Positions 16,918 to 27,194 are shown, counted from the first letter of the stretch. The stretch: 64,000 nt of DNA from Chitinophaga sp. YR573 (GCF_900110995.1 NZ_FOJF01000001.1:2373199-2437198), one strand, 5' to 3'. Notes: generated by a model from the letters alone, not told the origin. Program-made: numbers and translations.

Positions 16918-17616
16918 TTACAGACCACTGATCATGATACCAATTGAATATGGTTTGATATCATAAGTGCTGTTGTCTTTAAAGATCGTAGTCAGTGCAT
17001 AAGTACCGTAGAGAGAGAAGTTACCATAACCTATTCTTGCAGTACCATCAAAGCGCCATGTATTGAACAGACTCTTGTTAGATTCCTTCTCAACATGCTT
17101 AGAGTTATTGATAGTCTCCACTGAACGTGTATGTACATTCACCAGGTTACCTACTTTAATACCTAATCCTACTTTGAAGCCTTTATTCGCATTTTCCGGC
17201 ACCTGACGGTAACGAATTTCCAAAGGAATCTCAATGTAGTTCATGGCTAATTTGAACTTCTTATAAGTGGAAGAAGAAGTGAAAGCCGGAGAAGTAGTTA
17301 CAGCGGAAAGATTAATAACCTGATCATTCAGATATATCCCCGTTGAACTGATACCTAAACCTGCTGCCAGGCTGAAATTAGTTTTCTGCAAAGGAATGTC
17401 ATACATAAAAGCAAGATTAAACTCACGGTTAAAACCGGATTTAATCGCACTGGCTCCTGTACCCGCCAAACCAACATAACCCAGCTGGATCACCAAAAAG
17501 TCCTTGGAATGTTGCGTTGCTTTCATTGCCTTACCGGCAACCGCATCACCTGCACTCTGTGCAAAAATACTATAAGAGACAAGCAGCATTCCCAGCGTAA
17601 AGAATATTTTCTTCAT
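16918..17616 (-). CDS. Outer-membrane beta-barrel protein (PorT-like)
   Basis: A 232-aa protein with a signal peptide (MKKIFFTLGMLLVSYSIFAQ). The body consists of alternating amphipathic strands (LVIQLGYVGLAGTGA, EFNLAFMYDI, FSLAAGLGIS, YIEIPLEIRYR, GNFSLYGTYALTTIF) and ends in a hydrophobic strand (SIGIMISGL). This is typical of small 8-10 stranded Bacteroidetes barrels of the PorT/OMP_b-brl type. It stands alone between a convergent terminator and the SNF2 gene. The function is unknown. Confidence 0.75.
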   Translation of the reverse strand: MKKIFFTLGMLLVSYSIFAQSAGDAVAGKAMKATQHSKDFLVIQLGYVGLAGTGASAIKSGFNREFNLAFMYDIPLQKTNFSLAAGLGISSTGIYLNDQVINLSAVTTSPAFTSSSTYKKFKLAMNYIEIPLEIRYRQVPENANKGFKVGLGIKVGNLVNVHTRSVETINNSKHVEKESNKSLFNTWRFDGTARIGYGNFSLYGTYALTTIFKDNSTYDIKPYSIGIMISGL

Positions 17617-17758
17617 GTTTAAGTATAAAGTCTTGAAAAAGAATATTAGGCAAATTTAATGGAATAGGAATAAAATAAAGGGTTAAAATATTGCAAAAAT
17701 ATTATTTGCCCTCCCGGCTATCTGTAGATGCAGGTATCTTATCTCCGTTTCACCATAT

Positions 17759-20700
17759 TTAACTGAACAGATATAAGACATCTTCTTTGGTAAGCTTCTT
17801 CACAAAACCGCTGTCGTCCGCAATAATCTCTTTTACCAGAGACTTCTTACGTTCCTGTAATTCCAGTATTTTCTCTTCTACCGTGTCTTTACAGATCATT
17901 CGGTAAGCGAAGATGTTCTTCGTTTGTCCAATACGGTGTGTACGGTCAATAGCCTGTTGCTCTACCGCCGGATTCCACCATGGGTCCACTATATAAACAT
18001 AATCTGCCGCCGTAAGGTTCAAACCCACACCACCGGCTTTTAAAGATATCAGGAACACGCGGCAGTCCTCGTTATTCTGGAAATTCTGAATGGCCTTTTC
18101 CCTGTCTGTGGCGGAAGTACTACCATCAAAATATTCGAATTCGATTTTCATATGCTGCAGCTTCTCACGGATCAGGCCCAGCATGCCCAGGAACTGTGAA
18201 AAGATCAGCACCTTATGGTTACTGATGTTCTCAGACATCTCACGGGTAAGTTCATGCAGCTTCACAGAATGGTTCGGATACTTCTCCGTATCATTCAGGA
18301 TAGCCGGCGAATCACAGATCTGACGCAGCTTCATCAGACCCTGTAAGATAGTCAGCTGGGAGCGTTCCATACCCTGATCTTCTATCACACCCAGGATCTT
18401 GGAGCGATAAGAATTACGGTAAGCGTCATAAATATGGCGCTGTTCCGTATCCATTTCGCAGAAGATCACGGTTTCTATCTTCTCTGGCAGGTCTTTCGCC
18501 ACCTGCTCCTTGGTACGTCTTAATATGAAAGGGTAGATAAGTTTACGCAGATGATCTTTACGTTCTTCATCCTGGAACTTATCGATAGGCGTGGCAAACT
18601 CATTACGGAAGAAGTCTACGCTACCCAGCATTCCCGGATTCAGGAAGTTCATCTGTGCATATATATCAAAGGTATTATTCTGCATGGGGGTACCACTCAA
18701 TGCCAGCTTATTGCGGGTATTCAGTAGCTGTGCCGCTTTGGTCACCTTGCTCTGCGGATTCTTGATAGCCTGCGATTCATCCAGTACTACATAGTCCAGC
18801 GGCATCTTCATGAGTGTAGTGATATCACTGCGTAAGGTGCCATAAGTGGTAATGAGGATATCAAACTGTTGCAGTTCTTCCGCACTCTTCATTCTCGCCG
18901 GACCATGATGTATATGATACCTCATCGTAGGCGTGAACTTCTTGATTTCATTCTCCCAGTTATAGATCAATGTGGTAGGACAAACAACCAGTGCCAGACA
19001 TTTATCATCATGCGTGTTTTTATAATGCTGGATAAATGTAAGCGCCTGTATGGTCTTACCAAGACCCATATCATCTGCCAGAATCCCGCCCCATTTCACT
19101 TCATCCAGGTAGTTGAGCCACTGGAACCCGCTTTCCTGGTAAGGACGCAGGGTAGCGTGCATATTAGCAGGCAGGTCTATATTACGGATCTCGTCGAACT
19201 GTAAGAGTTTACGGCGTTTCTGCTCCAGCTCCATCAGAATAGCTTCATCATCAATGAACTCAAACAGTTCATCAATTACGCTGAAGTTATACTTACTCAG
19301 TTTCAGCGCACCCTTATCTTTCTCTTCACCTATCTTAAATAACAGCGAATATTTCTTCAGCCATTCTTCAGGCAATAAACCCAGGGAACCATCCGCCAGC
19401 TGAACATAGTTCTGTTTGCTGGCCAGTGCGGCTTTAATGTCCCGGATACTTACCTTCTGATCACCATACACCACCTCTATCTTGGCATCAAACCAGTCAA
19501 TACCGGAGCTGATCTGCAGGTTGGTGACAGGTTTATGTGCACTGAACTTGAAGTTTTTCAGGTTTTCAAATCCAAATACCCGCACATTCATTTCCTTCAG
19601 CGCATCAAAGAACAGGAAGAACCAGTTATTCTTCAGGGCTTCTTTTGCACGCAGGAAAAAGTAATTATGTGTATTAGGCTGAGAGAAGTTTGTATGTAGT
19701 GTACTGAGCTTTTCAACAAACTCCCGCTCTGCGGATTTGTTACGATGAATGATCAGTACTTTATTGCCTTCCTGTACGGTGATCCGGGCATCGCTGTTCC
19801 AGTCCACTTCCTGTCCATGGTAGGCAAACCCTGGCTGGATAACGAATGTTTCTCCCACTTCACGCAGGAACACCCTGTACTCAGGCACCACATCATCCAC
19901 CTCTGCCAGCAGGGAATTATCAAATTCAATACTATAGTGCTTACTTAACGGAAGCAGGTAATCCTGTAAATACGTGCTAAACTGATCAGCCGGGATCTTT
20001 ACCCGTCCGGTTTCACGGAACAGTTCCACATGCAGGGCATCCTGTGGGTTCTCGAAGAGGTACAATACCTGTCCTTTAAGGAACAGGAGAGAGCTGTCCC
20101 ATTCGTTATCCGCCACATTCACCATTTCACCTTCTATAGAAACATGACAGGTGATCTCCACAAAGTCGGGGGAGGAATGTGTTTTAAAGATGGGTTGCAA
20201 CCTTTCACCGGATAAATTAATCGGCAGCAGGCCCTTTGTTTTAAAAGGCTGACGGTTAGGCAGGAAGAACAATAACCCATGAGCGGCAATCTGTGGGAAC
20301 AGCTTGGCCAGCTTGGGGTGAAGGTACTCCAGCATCAGTTCCTTCGTTTCCGTAGGAAGGGCCGATTCATTTTCGTCGTGCGTAATGTTCTCCCAGATGC
20401 CCGCAAAAGGGGAATTCTTACTGAGGAACTTACTCACTTCCATGCCCTGCACCTTACGGATAGGTGTTATCAGGTCACGGTCTATCTCTTTATATTGATA
20501 AAAATCTACGTATTTGGTAAGATCGAGCTTGTTTACCAGCGATACGAACGTTGTTTGCTCTTCATTCACTTCCCCGCTCACCAGGTCTATCCTGAAGAAC
20601 GGGTACAAAGGTTCGTTCCCGTTAAACACCACTCCCACACGTTGGGTAATAACAGCTGCCACATCTGGTGGCGGAGGTGCTACCGGCTGACGGTTACCAC

Positions 20701-21505
20701 TTCCCAGACCATCTACTCTTTTGATGCTTGAGTCAAGCACCCGCAGGAAAGGCTTTCCTTCCAGGTAAGAGAAGGTGAACTTCCCTTCCAGGTTATCCTC
20801 TAAGGAATAACCATATAATGCTAATAACTTATTCTTTTCCTTATCCCAGTTCCTGAGTGTATCAAAATAGTAAGGTCCCTGCTTATTCAGCAGGAACAGG
20901 AACAGGGCGGTTTTATGTTTACAGATGGCAAATTCTGTTTCATCACAGGTACAATGTGTATCAAAGTGCCTTTCCTCATTCCGCTGTAAGATCATGGGGA
21001 ATTCTGCCCCTTCAAATTTCAGTACGGCCTCTACTTTTTCATCCTTGGCAGAAATGATTTTAACTGCACGGGCCTGTTTGGCCATTTTTTCTGCCTCTGC
21101 AAAAATGTCGTTATTGGTAAGCAGTTTTAATGCTTTGATATCTATGAACTTCATTTTCACCAGCGTATGCTGCTGGTTATACTTGGTTTCATAGCTATCG
21201 AAATGATTTTTATCCAGCATTTCCTGTAGCTGGAACATTGCGGCGGCCTCATGCCGGCAGATATCTCCCAGGTTGTAAGGACACTGGCAACGGACATTCA
21301 TACTGCCCGTATCATGGTATTTATTAATGGAAACTCTATAGTAATTGGCGTGTGTATCGCTTTTAACGCGGAAAGTGGCTGACTTCAAAACCGGGTCTGC
21401 CTCTATCAGTTCTACACCGCCAGCTGCGTATATACGTTTCCCCCTACGGATTACCTCATCGGTTCCGTTATTATAAACATATTTGAGCAACTGGGGCAGC
21501 GACAT
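17759..21505 (-). CDS. SWIM-domain SNF2-family helicase-like ATPase
   Basis: A 1248-aa protein. The N-terminus has a SWIM zinc finger (RCQCPYNLGDICRHEAA, residues about 73-89) and a second CxCx8CxH cluster (HCTCDETEFAICKHK, about 184-198). After a long middle region comes the SNF2 motor: Walker A DDMGLGKT, motif II DESQ (in place of the common DEAH), motif III ALSGTP, and helicase C motifs SLKAGGVGLNL and QAIDRTHRIGQ. Such proteins remodel protein-DNA complexes. It is monocistronic and followed by no clear terminator. Confidence 0.9.
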   Translation of the reverse strand: MSLPQLLKYVYNNGTDEVIRRGKRIYAAGGVELIEADPVLKSATFRVKSDTHANYYRVSINKYHDTGSMNVRCQCPYNLGDICRHEAAAMFQLQEMLDKNHFDSYETKYNQQHTLVKMKFIDIKALKLLTNNDIFAEAEKMAKQARAVKIISAKDEKVEAVLKFEGAEFPMILQRNEERHFDTHCTCDETEFAICKHKTALFLFLLNKQGPYYFDTLRNWDKEKNKLLALYGYSLEDNLEGKFTFSYLEGKPFLRVLDSSIKRVDGLGSGNRQPVAPPPPDVAAVITQRVGVVFNGNEPLYPFFRIDLVSGEVNEEQTTFVSLVNKLDLTKYVDFYQYKEIDRDLITPIRKVQGMEVSKFLSKNSPFAGIWENITHDENESALPTETKELMLEYLHPKLAKLFPQIAAHGLLFFLPNRQPFKTKGLLPINLSGERLQPIFKTHSSPDFVEITCHVSIEGEMVNVADNEWDSSLLFLKGQVLYLFENPQDALHVELFRETGRVKIPADQFSTYLQDYLLPLSKHYSIEFDNSLLAEVDDVVPEYRVFLREVGETFVIQPGFAYHGQEVDWNSDARITVQEGNKVLIIHRNKSAEREFVEKLSTLHTNFSQPNTHNYFFLRAKEALKNNWFFLFFDALKEMNVRVFGFENLKNFKFSAHKPVTNLQISSGIDWFDAKIEVVYGDQKVSIRDIKAALASKQNYVQLADGSLGLLPEEWLKKYSLLFKIGEEKDKGALKLSKYNFSVIDELFEFIDDEAILMELEQKRRKLLQFDEIRNIDLPANMHATLRPYQESGFQWLNYLDEVKWGGILADDMGLGKTIQALTFIQHYKNTHDDKCLALVVCPTTLIYNWENEIKKFTPTMRYHIHHGPARMKSAEELQQFDILITTYGTLRSDITTLMKMPLDYVVLDESQAIKNPQSKVTKAAQLLNTRNKLALSGTPMQNNTFDIYAQMNFLNPGMLGSVDFFRNEFATPIDKFQDEERKDHLRKLIYPFILRRTKEQVAKDLPEKIETVIFCEMDTEQRHIYDAYRNSYRSKILGVIEDQGMERSQLTILQGLMKLRQICDSPAILNDTEKYPNHSVKLHELTREMSENISNHKVLIFSQFLGMLGLIREKLQHMKIEFEYFDGSTSATDREKAIQNFQNNEDCRVFLISLKAGGVGLNLTAADYVYIVDPWWNPAVEQQAIDRTHRIGQTKNIFAYRMICKDTVEEKILELQERKKSLVKEIIADDSGFVKKLTKEDVLYLFS

Positions 21506-21638
21506 AGTTCAAAAATCTGCCTACTTTTTTTCCAGCGGGTTAAAAAACTAAAATATTTAGCAGCTGGTGAAAAGGCAATTCACAAAAGTAAGCAGAAAAA
21601 ACCTAAAAAGCTAAAAGCTGAAGGCTTTGTGCAGAACG

Positions 21639-22364
21639 CTATCCCGCTATTACCAACTCTCCATTTCTGAATATCGGTAAAACGTTGGCGCCATCAGGGG
21701 AAAGACAATAACGGATATCTTTTTCCAATCCGTAATTAGCCAGGCGCTTAAAGTGGGAAGCCTGTGTCATAAAACCAAAAATATCGTCTTTGGAAGTATT
21801 ATATACAGACTCTGCCATTATTGCTGAGTCGCAATTGACAGAAAAATGTTCTTTTATACGGCTCACTACGGCCCCGGCAAAAAGGGTATCCTCCAAGTTT
21901 ACACGATCTTTCCAGGCAGCACAACCCAGGATCACCGGCAACTTTTGTGCTACCAGGTAATCACATACTGCAGAAATATTAGGAAAGGAACCGGTAATGA
22001 TCTGTATGGCATCTTTAGCCATATGCAGTAATTTGGTACCGTTTGTTGTGGTCAGCACCAGTGTCTTGTCCTGGATGAATTCCCTGGAATACTCAAAAGG
22101 AGAGTTTCCGTTTAATAAGCCCTCGGCAATCATTCCATCCCGCTCACCGGCAGTAACAGCTCCCAGCTGTTTGCCAATACTCACACATTCTGCTACCGAT
22201 GATACCGGTATAACTTTGGTTGCTCCATTGTTCAAGGCTGTACAGATAGTAGAAGTAGCCCTTAACACATCAATAATCACCACTATACAATTCTTCACAT
22301 CATACAAGTGCAGCAATGCTGGTGATAAACATACCTCCAAAGAGGGTTTTCCTTGTTCTGTCAT
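21639..22364 (-). CDS. comB: 2-phosphosulfolactate phosphatase
   Basis: A 241-aa protein of the ComB family, which hydrolyses (R)-2-phospho-3-sulfolactate. The family signature is visible: VIIDVLRATSTICTAL near residues 28-43, AGERDG near 92 and TTTNGTKLL near 128. In Bacteroidota this enzyme is thought to feed sulfolactate-containing sulfonolipid or coenzyme M-like chemistry; no partner genes are next to it. Its length is normal and it starts with ATG. Confidence 0.85.
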   Translation of the reverse strand: MTEQGKPSLEVCLSPALLHLYDVKNCIVVIIDVLRATSTICTALNNGATKVIPVSSVAECVSIGKQLGAVTAGERDGMIAEGLLNGNSPFEYSREFIQDKTLVLTTTNGTKLLHMAKDAIQIITGSFPNISAVCDYLVAQKLPVILGCAAWKDRVNLEDTLFAGAVVSRIKEHFSVNCDSAIMAESVYNTSKDDIFGFMTQASHFKRLANYGLEKDIRYCLSPDGANVLPIFRNGELVIAG

Positions 22365-22416
22365 TCTCTCTTAAGTTGCAATTACAGGACCTGCTATACA
22401 ACAGGCCCTGTCGCTG

Positions 22417-22890
22417 TTAATCTAATATCACTCTCCACTTTTCACTCTCCGCATAATCTTTTATTACACTATTCCGTAGTCGCAGCAGGCGGGTCATATA
22501 ACGCTGGAGATAAAACTTCTCCAGTAGCTTGCCCAGCTTGCCATACGGAGTACCAAATTCAAAAATATCAATCGCTACGGTGCCGTTCTCAATCTGCTTA
22601 AAATGATGCTCATGCTTCATAAAGGTAAAATCCCCTTCTACCATTTCATCGCAGAAATAATCTTTAGGATGCATTTCTGTGACACGGGTAGTCAGTTGCC
22701 TTATCTTTCCCAGGTGTTTGGCACGCCAGGTAACTGTTTCATCCAACTCTATCAGCCCGTTAGTACGGCCCTTTATTGCTTCCTCCTGCAGGTGCAGCAT
22801 GCTGCGCTTATGCAGGGTAATGCTCCGGCTCAGGTCAAAGACCCTTTCCATTGGAGCATGAATCAAAGTAGTTATATGAATTGTAGGCAT
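22417..22890 (-). CDS. SRPBCC (START-like) ligand-binding protein
   Basis: A 157-aa protein with the START-like layout: an N-terminal strand TIHITTLIHAPMERVFDLS, a central MHPKDYFCDEMVEGDFTFMKH hairpin region and a long C-terminal helix. The hydrophobic cavity fold binds lipids or other small apolar molecules; the ligand is unknown. It lies between comB and gcvT on the same strand, with 52-63 bp gaps. Confidence 0.75.
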   Translation of the reverse strand: MPTIHITTLIHAPMERVFDLSRSITLHKRSMLHLQEEAIKGRTNGLIELDETVTWRAKHLGKIRQLTTRVTEMHPKDYFCDEMVEGDFTFMKHEHHFKQIENGTVAIDIFEFGTPYGKLGKLLEKFYLQRYMTRLLRLRNSVIKDYAESEKWRVILD

Positions 22891-22953
22891 AGCGGATATG
22901 GTTTTTCAGCAAATAAAGCTAACGATTATCGCTCCTTTTTTATTATGTTCTTA

Positions 22954-24042
22954 TTAACTTAAAAAAGGAACTTTTACTACCTTGGCCTTCAACAACTTAT
23001 CTCTCACCGCAATAAAGATTTCGGAGTCCTGGGCAGCAAATGCGGTCTTCACATAACCCAAACCTACCGCTTTTTGTAAAGAGGGCGACTGTGTCCCGGA
23101 GGTTACCCGGCCAATTACCTGCCCGGCTGCATCCTTGATTTCGTAGTCATGACGCGGAATTCCTTTATCTATCATCTCAAAACCTACCAGCTTATTCTCT
23201 AAACCGGCAGCTTTCTGCGCCTCAAATATACTACGGGAAGTGAAGTCTTTTGTAAATTTTGTAATCCAGCCCAAACCTGCTTCCAGGGGAGACGTATTAT
23301 CATCAATATCATTACCGTACAGGCAGAAACCCATTTCCAGGCGCAGGGTATCACGGGCACCCAGTCCGATTGGCTTCAGTCCTTTTGGTCCGCCGGTTTC
23401 AAATATGGCATCCCAGATCTTATCCGCAGCCCCGTCTTTATCTTCAAAATAGATTTCAATACCACCCGCACCGGTATAACCGGTAGCACTGATCAATACA
23501 TTTGGCACCCCTGCAAACCCCCCTTTTGCGAAAGTATAATACTTCAGGTTTACCAGTTCAATATCTGTTAATGACTGCAGCATACCGGAAGCATTAGGCC
23601 CCTGTATTGCCAGCAGGCAGGTCTTTTCAGAAATGTTGTGCATCTCTGCACCCTTAGTATTATGCTGGCTTATCCAGTTCCAGTCTTTCTCAATATTGCT
23701 GGCATTTACGACCAGCATATACGTCTTGTTTTCTTCAATGCAATATACCAGCAGATCGTCCACAATACCACCCGTTTCATTTGGCAGGCAGCTGTATTGT
23801 GCTTTACCCGCTGTCAGTTTGGATGCATCATTGCTGGTAACACGCTGAATCAGGTCCAGTGCATTTTCTCCTTTTAGTATAAACTCACCCATGTGGCTTA
23901 CATCAAAAACCCCTGCATTATTACGCACTGCCTGGTGTTCATCATTAATGCCAGTATATGATATTGGCATATTGTAGCCCGCAAAAGCAGCCATCTTAGC
24001 GCCCAGCGCTATGTGTTTGTTTGTAAAAGGTGTGTTCTTCAT
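22954..24042 (-). CDS. gcvT: Aminomethyltransferase (glycine cleavage T protein)
   Basis: A 362-aa full-length GcvT. Recognisable blocks are [18 protein letters not shown] near the start, [11 protein letters not shown] (residues about 43-53), the tetrahydrofolate-binding region with VTSNDASKL and [12 protein letters not shown] (about 193-204), and a C-terminal [12 protein letters not shown] barrel. It transfers the methylene group from the H-protein to tetrahydrofolate, releasing ammonia. The other gcv genes are not adjacent. Confidence 0.95.
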   Translation of the reverse strand: MKNTPFTNKHIALGAKMAAFAGYNMPISYTGINDEHQAVRNNAGVFDVSHMGEFILKGENALDLIQRVTSNDASKLTAGKAQYSCLPNETGGIVDDLLVYCIEENKTYMLVVNASNIEKDWNWISQHNTKGAEMHNISEKTCLLAIQGPNASGMLQSLTDIELVNLKYYTFAKGGFAGVPNVLISATGYTGAGGIEIYFEDKDGAADKIWDAIFETGGPKGLKPIGLGARDTLRLEMGFCLYGNDIDDNTSPLEAGLGWITKFTKDFTSRSIFEAQKAAGLENKLVGFEMIDKGIPRHDYEIKDAAGQVIGRVTSGTQSPSLQKAVGLGYVKTAFAAQDSEIFIAVRDKLLKAKVVKVPFLS

Positions 24043-24291
24043 AAATGTTTAATGATCGGTTTCTTGTTTTGGGTATGTTTTAAAGTTCAGATCTTGTTTT
24101 AGCCCCGCAAAAATAGGGTGATTTTCTAAATTCGGGCTTAAATCGTGATTTTGGTGCAATAATTGCCTTCGTGTTTGCAGTCAATAATCCATAGTACATA
24201 GAAGTAAACTACATTTGCACTGAACTTCAAAGGCTTAACACCTGTTCTTGTTTATTGACAACCGTCAACAGACTCCTAAAAAACAACAACT

Positions 24292-25905
24292 GTGAAGCAC
24301 AACATTTGGCTATTCGCACTCTTATTGCCCTTTACACCATTAAACGCCCAAAAAAAGGCTGACCGTAAAACATTGGGAAACCTTCAGGCCAGCATCTCTT
24401 ATTTATCAAGCGACATACTGGAAGGCCGCCGTACCGGCACCCGCGGAGAACAACTGGCCGTAGCGTATATCGCCGATCAGATGAAACAGGCAGGACTAAC
24501 GCCCAAAGGTAATGACGGTTACCTGCAGACATTCCCTGTAAGTGAAACCAGAACTATTGCGGAAAAAAGTCTGCTCACTATCAATATTGCTAATCTTGCC
24601 GCAGGCGAAGAGTTTATTCCACTCCCTTTCAGCGCAGAAAAAAGTGTAAAAGGAGATGTAATACCAGATGTAAATGAACCGGATAATATATGGCTGATAA
24701 ACGTGAAGGAATTTGAGGTAAACCCTCACACCGCACCGGTTGACGTATACCGCCAGTACGCCCGTGAAGCTGCTAAATCCAGTGCTACAGGTGTAGTGTT
24801 TTATAATGGTACGGAAAGCCCGGAAGAAGTGAAGAAATGGCTGGCTACTCCCTCTGAACCATTGACCATACCGGCGGTGTGGATCAACAGTAAAGTGAGT
24901 AAATCACTCTCTACTACAGAAGACAGTCATATCAATATACGTGTAGCCTTCGGTAGCTACAAACGTACCGGTACTAACGTAGTCGGATATATTGATAATA
25001 AAGCCCCTGGTACTGTAGTGATAGGTGCACACTTCGACCATCTCGGTTATGGAGAAGATCATAATTCCATGACACCAACGCTGAAAGTAATACATCATGG
25101 TGCGGATGATAATGCCAGCGGTACTGCAGCTTTGCTGGAACTGGCCAAACAGCTTAAAGCTTCCCGCCTTAATAAATACAACTACCTGTTTGTTGCTTTC
25201 TCCGGAGAGGAACTGGGACTGTTCGGGTCCAAATATTTTACAGAACATAGCACTGTAGATCCTGCTACTTTCGACTACATGATAAATATGGATATGGTAG
25301 GCCGCCTGGATGAAACCAAAGGTTTGCAGGTTGGCGGTATAGGTACTTCTCCGGCCTGGCCTACATTGCTGCCAAAAACAGCGCCGGAAGGATTGCAACT
25401 TACTTACGATTCATCAGGTGTTGGCCCTTCTGATCATACTTCTTTTTACCGTAAAAATGTACCGGTATTATTCTTCTTTACCGGCACCCATAGCGATTAT
25501 CATAAGCCTTCAGATGAAGCGGATAAGATTAATTATGAAGGAGAGATAAAGGTAATCAGGATGATATATACCGTTGTAGAGAAGACCAATGGCATGGATA
25601 AACTGATGTTCTCCAAAACACGTGAACTGCAAACAGGTACCAGCGCACACTTCACTGTAACATTGGGTATCATGCCGGATTATACTTTCCAGAAGGCAGG
25701 CGTAAGGGTAGATGCAGTTTCTGAGGGTAAACCCGCTCAAAAGGCCGGACTGGCAATCAATGACGTAATCGTTCAACTGGGCAAACATTCCGTTGCCAAC
25801 CTGGAAGACTATATGCAGGCACTTTCTGCCTTCAAAAAGGGAGATACCACTACCGTAAAGATCCGCAGAGGAGAAGCCGAAAAAGTTTTTAATATCCAGT
25901 TTTAA
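24292..25905 (+). CDS. M28-family zinc aminopeptidase with PA and PDZ domains
   Basis: A 537-aa exported metallopeptidase with a GTG start and signal peptide (MKHNIWLFALLLPFTPLNAQ). A PA-like insert lies at about residues 120-215. The M28 zinc site is visible as GAHFDHLG, ADDNASGTAALLELA, AFSGEELGLFGS, MDMVGR and HSDYHKPSD. A PDZ domain covers about 450-537 (GVRVDAVSEGKPAQKAGLAI). It probably releases N-terminal amino acids in the periplasm or at the surface. About 250 bp of upstream sequence carries no gene. Confidence 0.92.
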   Translation: MKHNIWLFALLLPFTPLNAQKKADRKTLGNLQASISYLSSDILEGRRTGTRGEQLAVAYIADQMKQAGLTPKGNDGYLQTFPVSETRTIAEKSLLTINIANLAAGEEFIPLPFSAEKSVKGDVIPDVNEPDNIWLINVKEFEVNPHTAPVDVYRQYAREAAKSSATGVVFYNGTESPEEVKKWLATPSEPLTIPAVWINSKVSKSLSTTEDSHINIRVAFGSYKRTGTNVVGYIDNKAPGTVVIGAHFDHLGYGEDHNSMTPTLKVIHHGADDNASGTAALLELAKQLKASRLNKYNYLFVAFSGEELGLFGSKYFTEHSTVDPATFDYMINMDMVGRLDETKGLQVGGIGTSPAWPTLLPKTAPEGLQLTYDSSGVGPSDHTSFYRKNVPVLFFFTGTHSDYHKPSDEADKINYEGEIKVIRMIYTVVEKTNGMDKLMFSKTRELQTGTSAHFTVTLGIMPDYTFQKAGVRVDAVSEGKPAQKAGLAINDVIVQLGKHSVANLEDYMQALSAFKKGDTTTVKIRRGEAEKVFNIQF

Positions 25906-25956
25906 GAGCCACAACGCTTTTTTTAATACCTTGCAGCTCTATAACATAATTTTATC

Positions 25957-26349
25957 ATGCGTAGTATTCTCATTTTATTAACAAGCAGCCTGCTTTTTTC
26001 GTGTAATCAGTCAGGTGAGCGGGATAATACCAACAGGGCGGCTTATGATATTATAACAGAGAAGAGCTACGTAACCCGGAATATCAAACCGGGCAATCCT
26101 GATGATTCTGTGTTCCTTCGCAAACAGCAAATGGAAAACTATCTTGAACGTCATGGTTTCACCAGACACATTGCGGCCAAAGACAGCCTGCTGTTTCATA
26201 GAACAAATGCACAGGAAGTACTGATAGATTTACCTGTTCCACAGGATGCCTGGGGTGCTAATACCATTATCGTATTCGATCCTGCAAAAAATCCCCTGTT
26301 CATCAATCTTCATAAGGATACCACACAGGTAGAACATTATATAAAATAA
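25957..26349 (+). CDS. Small hypothetical lipoprotein
   Basis: A 130-aa protein with a lipoprotein signal: MRSILILLTSSLLFSC, the Cys at 16 being the likely lipidation site. The mature part is hydrophilic, with QMENYLERHGFTRHIAAKDS and VLIDLPVPQDAWGANTIIVF. No family recognised. It lies between the M28 peptidase and nrtR with only 4 bp to nrtR, so the three may be co-transcribed. Confidence 0.65.
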   Translation: MRSILILLTSSLLFSCNQSGERDNTNRAAYDIITEKSYVTRNIKPGNPDDSVFLRKQQMENYLERHGFTRHIAAKDSLLFHRTNAQEVLIDLPVPQDAWGANTIIVFDPAKNPLFINLHKDTTQVEHYIK

Positions 26350-26353
26350 GCGG

Positions 26354-27040
26354 TTGGAACCAAAACAAAACATAAGACTCTGTGTGGATGCGGTAGTGTT
26401 TGGCTACACTGCGAAAGAAAGCATTTCTGTACTGCTCATCAAACGTACCATTCCTCCTTTCATGCACCGCTGGGCATTGCCAGGCGGTTTTGTGCTGGAC
26501 GGAGAAACCCTGGAAGAAGCAGTAACAAGAGAACTGCAAACCGAAGCCGGTGTGCATATCAATTACCTGGAACAACTGTATACTTTTGGTCGCCCGGAAC
26601 GTGATCCCCGTGGCAGGGTAGTGTCTGTGGCTTACTTTGGACTGGTAAACCCTACCAACTTTAAACTGGCCGCCAGTTCTGATGCAGAAGATGCCCGCTG
26701 GTTTGATATCAAGAAGTTACCGGACCTCGCCTTCGACCATGCAGAGGTAGTGGAAACTGCTGTGAAACGCCTGCGTACCAAAATAAGATATGAGCCTATA
26801 GGCTTTGAGCTACTGGATCAGAAATTCCCGATTTCTGACCTGGAGAAGTTATACGAGACGGTATTAGACCGTCCCATTGACCGGCGGAATTTCCAGAAAA
26901 AAATGAATCATTTCGGGATTCTGATGGGGCACAATGAGAAACAGAAACATCCGTCGGCAGGCCGACCGGCTAAGCTGTACAGCTTTAATGAAGAACAATA
27001 CTTTAAGCTGAAGCAGGAAGGTATCATCTTCGAAATATAA
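26354..27040 (+). CDS. NrtR-type Nudix/winged-helix regulator of NAD metabolism
   Basis: A 228-aa protein with a TTG start. The Nudix-fold N-terminal domain carries a Nudix box that is slightly degenerate (GGFVLDGETLEEAV then TRELQTEAG, where the usual REL-x-EE reads RELQTE). That is as expected for NrtR proteins, which bind ADP-ribose without efficient hydrolysis. The C-terminal winged helix (about residues 150-225) includes DRRNFQKKMNHFGILM and GRPAKLYSFNEEQYFKL. NrtR represses NAD-salvage genes, and nadM and nadV follow directly. The transcript ends at the hairpin at 27055, so nadM has its own promoter. Confidence 0.85.
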   Translation: MEPKQNIRLCVDAVVFGYTAKESISVLLIKRTIPPFMHRWALPGGFVLDGETLEEAVTRELQTEAGVHINYLEQLYTFGRPERDPRGRVVSVAYFGLVNPTNFKLAASSDAEDARWFDIKKLPDLAFDHAEVVETAVKRLRTKIRYEPIGFELLDQKFPISDLEKLYETVLDRPIDRRNFQKKMNHFGILMGHNEKQKHPSAGRPAKLYSFNEEQYFKLKQEGIIFEI

Positions 27041-27054
27041 CTATTTATTGACAG

Positions 27055-27078
27055 GCTCCTATCGGGGCCTTTTTTATT
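27055..27078 (+). terminator. Terminator after nrtR-like gene
   Basis: AGGCTCC-TATC-GGGGCCT followed by TTTTTTATTTTT. Confidence 0.8.
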
Positions 27079-27118
27079 TTTACACCTCAAAATCAGCCGT
27101 TTATATTTATTTGTGTAA

Positions 27119-27143
27119 ATAGTACAAAAATTATTTTGTCTAT
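27119..27143. promoter_or_regulatory. Candidate NrtR operator
   Basis: Near-perfect inverted repeat ATAGTACAAAA / TTTTGTCTAT around ATTA (one base missing from the right arm). It covers the -33 TTTG of the nadM promoter, a good position for a repressor. A second palindrome, GTTATAAC at 27146-27153, lies between -33 and -7. Confidence 0.45.
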
Positions 27144-27165
27144 GTGTTATAACTTATTACATTTG
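27135..27165 (+). promoter_or_regulatory. nadM promoter
   Basis: TTTG (27135-27138), 19-nt spacer, TACATTTG (27158-27165): a full match to the Bacteroidetes housekeeping promoter, 29 bp before the nadM ATG. Confidence 0.7.
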
Positions 27166-27194
27166 TGTCATAAATACGCAAACTAATTTATCCT

